7,597 nt of DNA, from assembly GCA_937902055.1 (NCBI GenBank), contig CALGUJ010000149.1, positions 1 through 7,597 of the forward strand, read 5' to 3'. A program made the position numbers and the translations under genes. Shown piece by piece: positions 6,190-7,597 of this stretch. Source of the stretch: an uncultured Pelolinea sp. (GTDB lineage Bacteria > Chloroflexota > Anaerolineae > Anaerolineales > Anaerolineaceae). The notes below the pieces were generated by a model. It searched no databases and was not told the origin of the DNA. It saw only the letters and a program-made list of their open reading frames with translations. Within the stretch, counting starts at the first letter, position 1. Every line of letters begins with the position of its first letter.

Positions 6190-7597
6190 TTAAAGATACT
6201 CAAAGAACTTCCAGTCCTCTAAATCATTTTCGTTATAACGATACTCGGGTTGATCATTCACGCGCCAACTCTCGTCTTTCTCCAGCACGATCCCCCCAAT
6301 CAATCTTTTCCCTTTATCATTCTCTTCGCGGATATATCGCTGCAGCCCTTCGGCTTTGGCTTTGGTCTCTTCGCTGTTCGCCGTTATGCCCGCTTTGGTG
6401 TCAAACAACCCCAGCCGGCCATCCGTGAATTTCACAATCCAGTCCACATAAAATGGATTTGGTTCGCCATCTTTCTCATAAACCACAGCGAAAAATATTT
6501 GGTCCCGGTCCCCATTTTTATACCACCACTGTACTTTCTCGCTGTGCTCCAGATATTCTGCGAATCTTTTCTCGCCCTCTGGCGCATCAAACCGCTGGTA
6601 GAACGGCTCCATGATCGATTTGTGGAATTCTTTTCTTAAATAGCTGGCGTTGTAATCAAAACTCGGTGCGACCTCCCACTCATGTTCCAGCAATTCTTTT
6701 TCTTCTTCATCCAGTGATGCCTTATAGGTTTCTTTTGCCCGATTAATTATGTCGATCAGTTTTTGCTGGTTCTGGGTATCCAGTACAATCTTTTGTATCT
6801 CGCTATCCAGTTTTTTAAATTTTCCTGGAAAAGCCAGATTGAAGAACTGATAAACCGCCGTTTTCACTCTCCCAACCGATCGTGCTTCTGGAAAGAAATC
6901 CGGAGATAACGACTGGGCACAAAACAGGTCAAAAATGCGTTGGATCTCCTCATTGCCCAGCGTTCTTTCCATTTGCCCAGCTTGATAACCAGTAGTTCCA
7001 TCGCTATCTCGGATACTCTCAATCGTTTGATCAATGTTGTTAATTTTCCCATCCACGAGCAGTGTCCGAGTCACGGTTCTCTGTTCAATATCTAGTCTGT
7101 TTTTCAGATCAAGTTCTTTCGCAGCCCTATCGAAACACTTCATGAATTCAGGGTTTAATCGTGTTTGTTCCCTGCGCCGCTTACTATGCACTGATCTTAA
7201 CGCCAGTGGTTCATAATCCGCCTTTCTCTTCGAATGCTGGATGGTTAGGTAGTCGCTGGCCACATCCTCTAGCACCGACAGGTCGCTTACCGTAGTGAAC
7301 ACATACGCTGTGTTCAGCTCTTCATTCTCATAATGGTGCAACTCCGGCATGCGCAGGATCCGACCCAGAGTTTGTGTCGAGAAGATAAAGTTTTGCCAGT
7401 CCCGGAACAGGCACAAGATGCTTGCCCGCGGGCAGTCCCAGCCCAGTGCGATAGCCTGTTTGAAGATCATCACTTCGGCTTCGTTGTCATTCCGCGTGAT
7501 ATTTTCCAGATTCTCTTTATTTTCCGATAAGTAGATCGCAAGTTTACCGTTCTCAACCGAAACGCCATGATTTTTATTCAGGATGCGTTCTAGTTCA
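6190..7597 (-). CDS. res: Type III restriction endonuclease Res subunit, C-terminal half (5' end outside window)
   Basis: The reading frame is open to the right edge and gives the last 468 residues of a helicase-nuclease that family members carry at about 900-1000 residues. An IFKQAIALGWDCPRA segment (about 7425-7470) matches a late superfamily 2 helicase motif. QTLGRILRMPE (7342-7374) is the arginine-finger motif VI. The C-terminal nuclease shows a PD-(D/E)xK pattern: Asp in FYVDW (6442-6444), then Asp-Thr-Lys in LFDTKAG (6394-6402). Type III Res works with a Mod methyltransferase to cut unmodified DNA after ATP-driven translocation or sliding; mod would be expected upstream of res, beyond 7597. 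The gene is visibly more AT-rich than the operon, which suggests separate acquisition. No frameshift is seen in this part. Confidence 0.92.
   Translation of the reverse strand, partial: ELERILNKNHGVSVENGKLAIYLSENKENLENITRNDNEAEVMIFKQAIALGWDCPRASILCLFRDWQNFIFSTQTLGRILRMPELHHYENEELNTAYVFTTVSDLSVLEDVASDYLTIQHSKRKADYEPLALRSVHSKRRREQTRLNPEFMKCFDRAAKELDLKNRLDIEQRTVTRTLLVDGKINNIDQTIESIRDSDGTTGYQAGQMERTLGNEEIQRIFDLFCAQSLSPDFFPEARSVGRVKTAVYQFFNLAFPGKFKKLDSEIQKIVLDTQNQQKLIDIINRAKETYKASLDEEEKELLEHEWEVAPSFDYNASYLRKEFHKSIMEPFYQRFDAPEGEKRFAEYLEHSEKVQWWYKNGDRDQIFFAVVYEKDGEPNPFYVDWIVKFTDGRLGLFDTKAGITANSEETKAKAEGLQRYIREENDKGKRLIGGIVLEKDESWRVNDQPEYRYNENDLEDWKFFEYL

Overview
The window carries a nearly complete, eukaryote-like ubiquitin-type conjugation operon on the + strand (1-6079). 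A separate gene on the - strand (6190 to the right edge) encodes the C-terminal half of a type III restriction endonuclease. The GC-rich coding sequence, frequent ATGA stop/start overlaps, a Prok-RING-type finger, and the E1/E2/Ubl/JAB/RING set beside VWA and FHA proteins suggest a bacterium, possibly Chloroflexota (Anaerolineae-like). That assignment is an inference from gene content and cannot be proven from this window.

Layout: (1) a ThiF/E1-family activating enzyme, probably cut at its 5' end by the window edge; (2) a four-helix membrane protein with a cytoplasmic C-terminal RING-like finger, a candidate E3; (3) an E2 conjugating enzyme with an N-terminal ubiquitin-like (Ubl) domain and an active site very close to eukaryotic E2s; (4) a free 88-residue Ubl ending in an exposed glycine; (5) a JAB/JAMM metalloprotease, a candidate deconjugase; (6) a glycine-rich multi-pass membrane protein with a C-terminal FHA-like domain; (7) a VWA-domain lipoprotein or membrane protein with an intact MIDAS. 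Genes 1/2 and 5/6 overlap by ATGA, and the other gaps are 3-28 bases, so all seven are probably co-transcribed. A strong 13-bp-stem hairpin at 6125-6153 follows the operon.

Proposed working (inference): E1 adenylates the Ubl C-terminal glycine and passes it to the E2 cysteine. The RING protein directs transfer to targets at the inner face of the membrane, and JAB removes the modifier. The VWA protein presents a domain outside the cell, and the FHA protein may scaffold or sense on the inside, so the pathway looks membrane-linked. The most striking details are the same-length duplication of the Ubl (free and fused to E2, 59 of 88 residues identical by hand count), the non-canonical Ala-Gly C-terminus, an FHA domain lacking the usual phosphothreonine-binding residues, and a short I-x-[VL]-K-(D) motif near the C-termini of E1, E2 and the VWA protein.

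The restriction gene is visibly more AT-rich, points toward the operon, and is probably a separate cassette; its N-terminal half and any mod partner lie outside the window.
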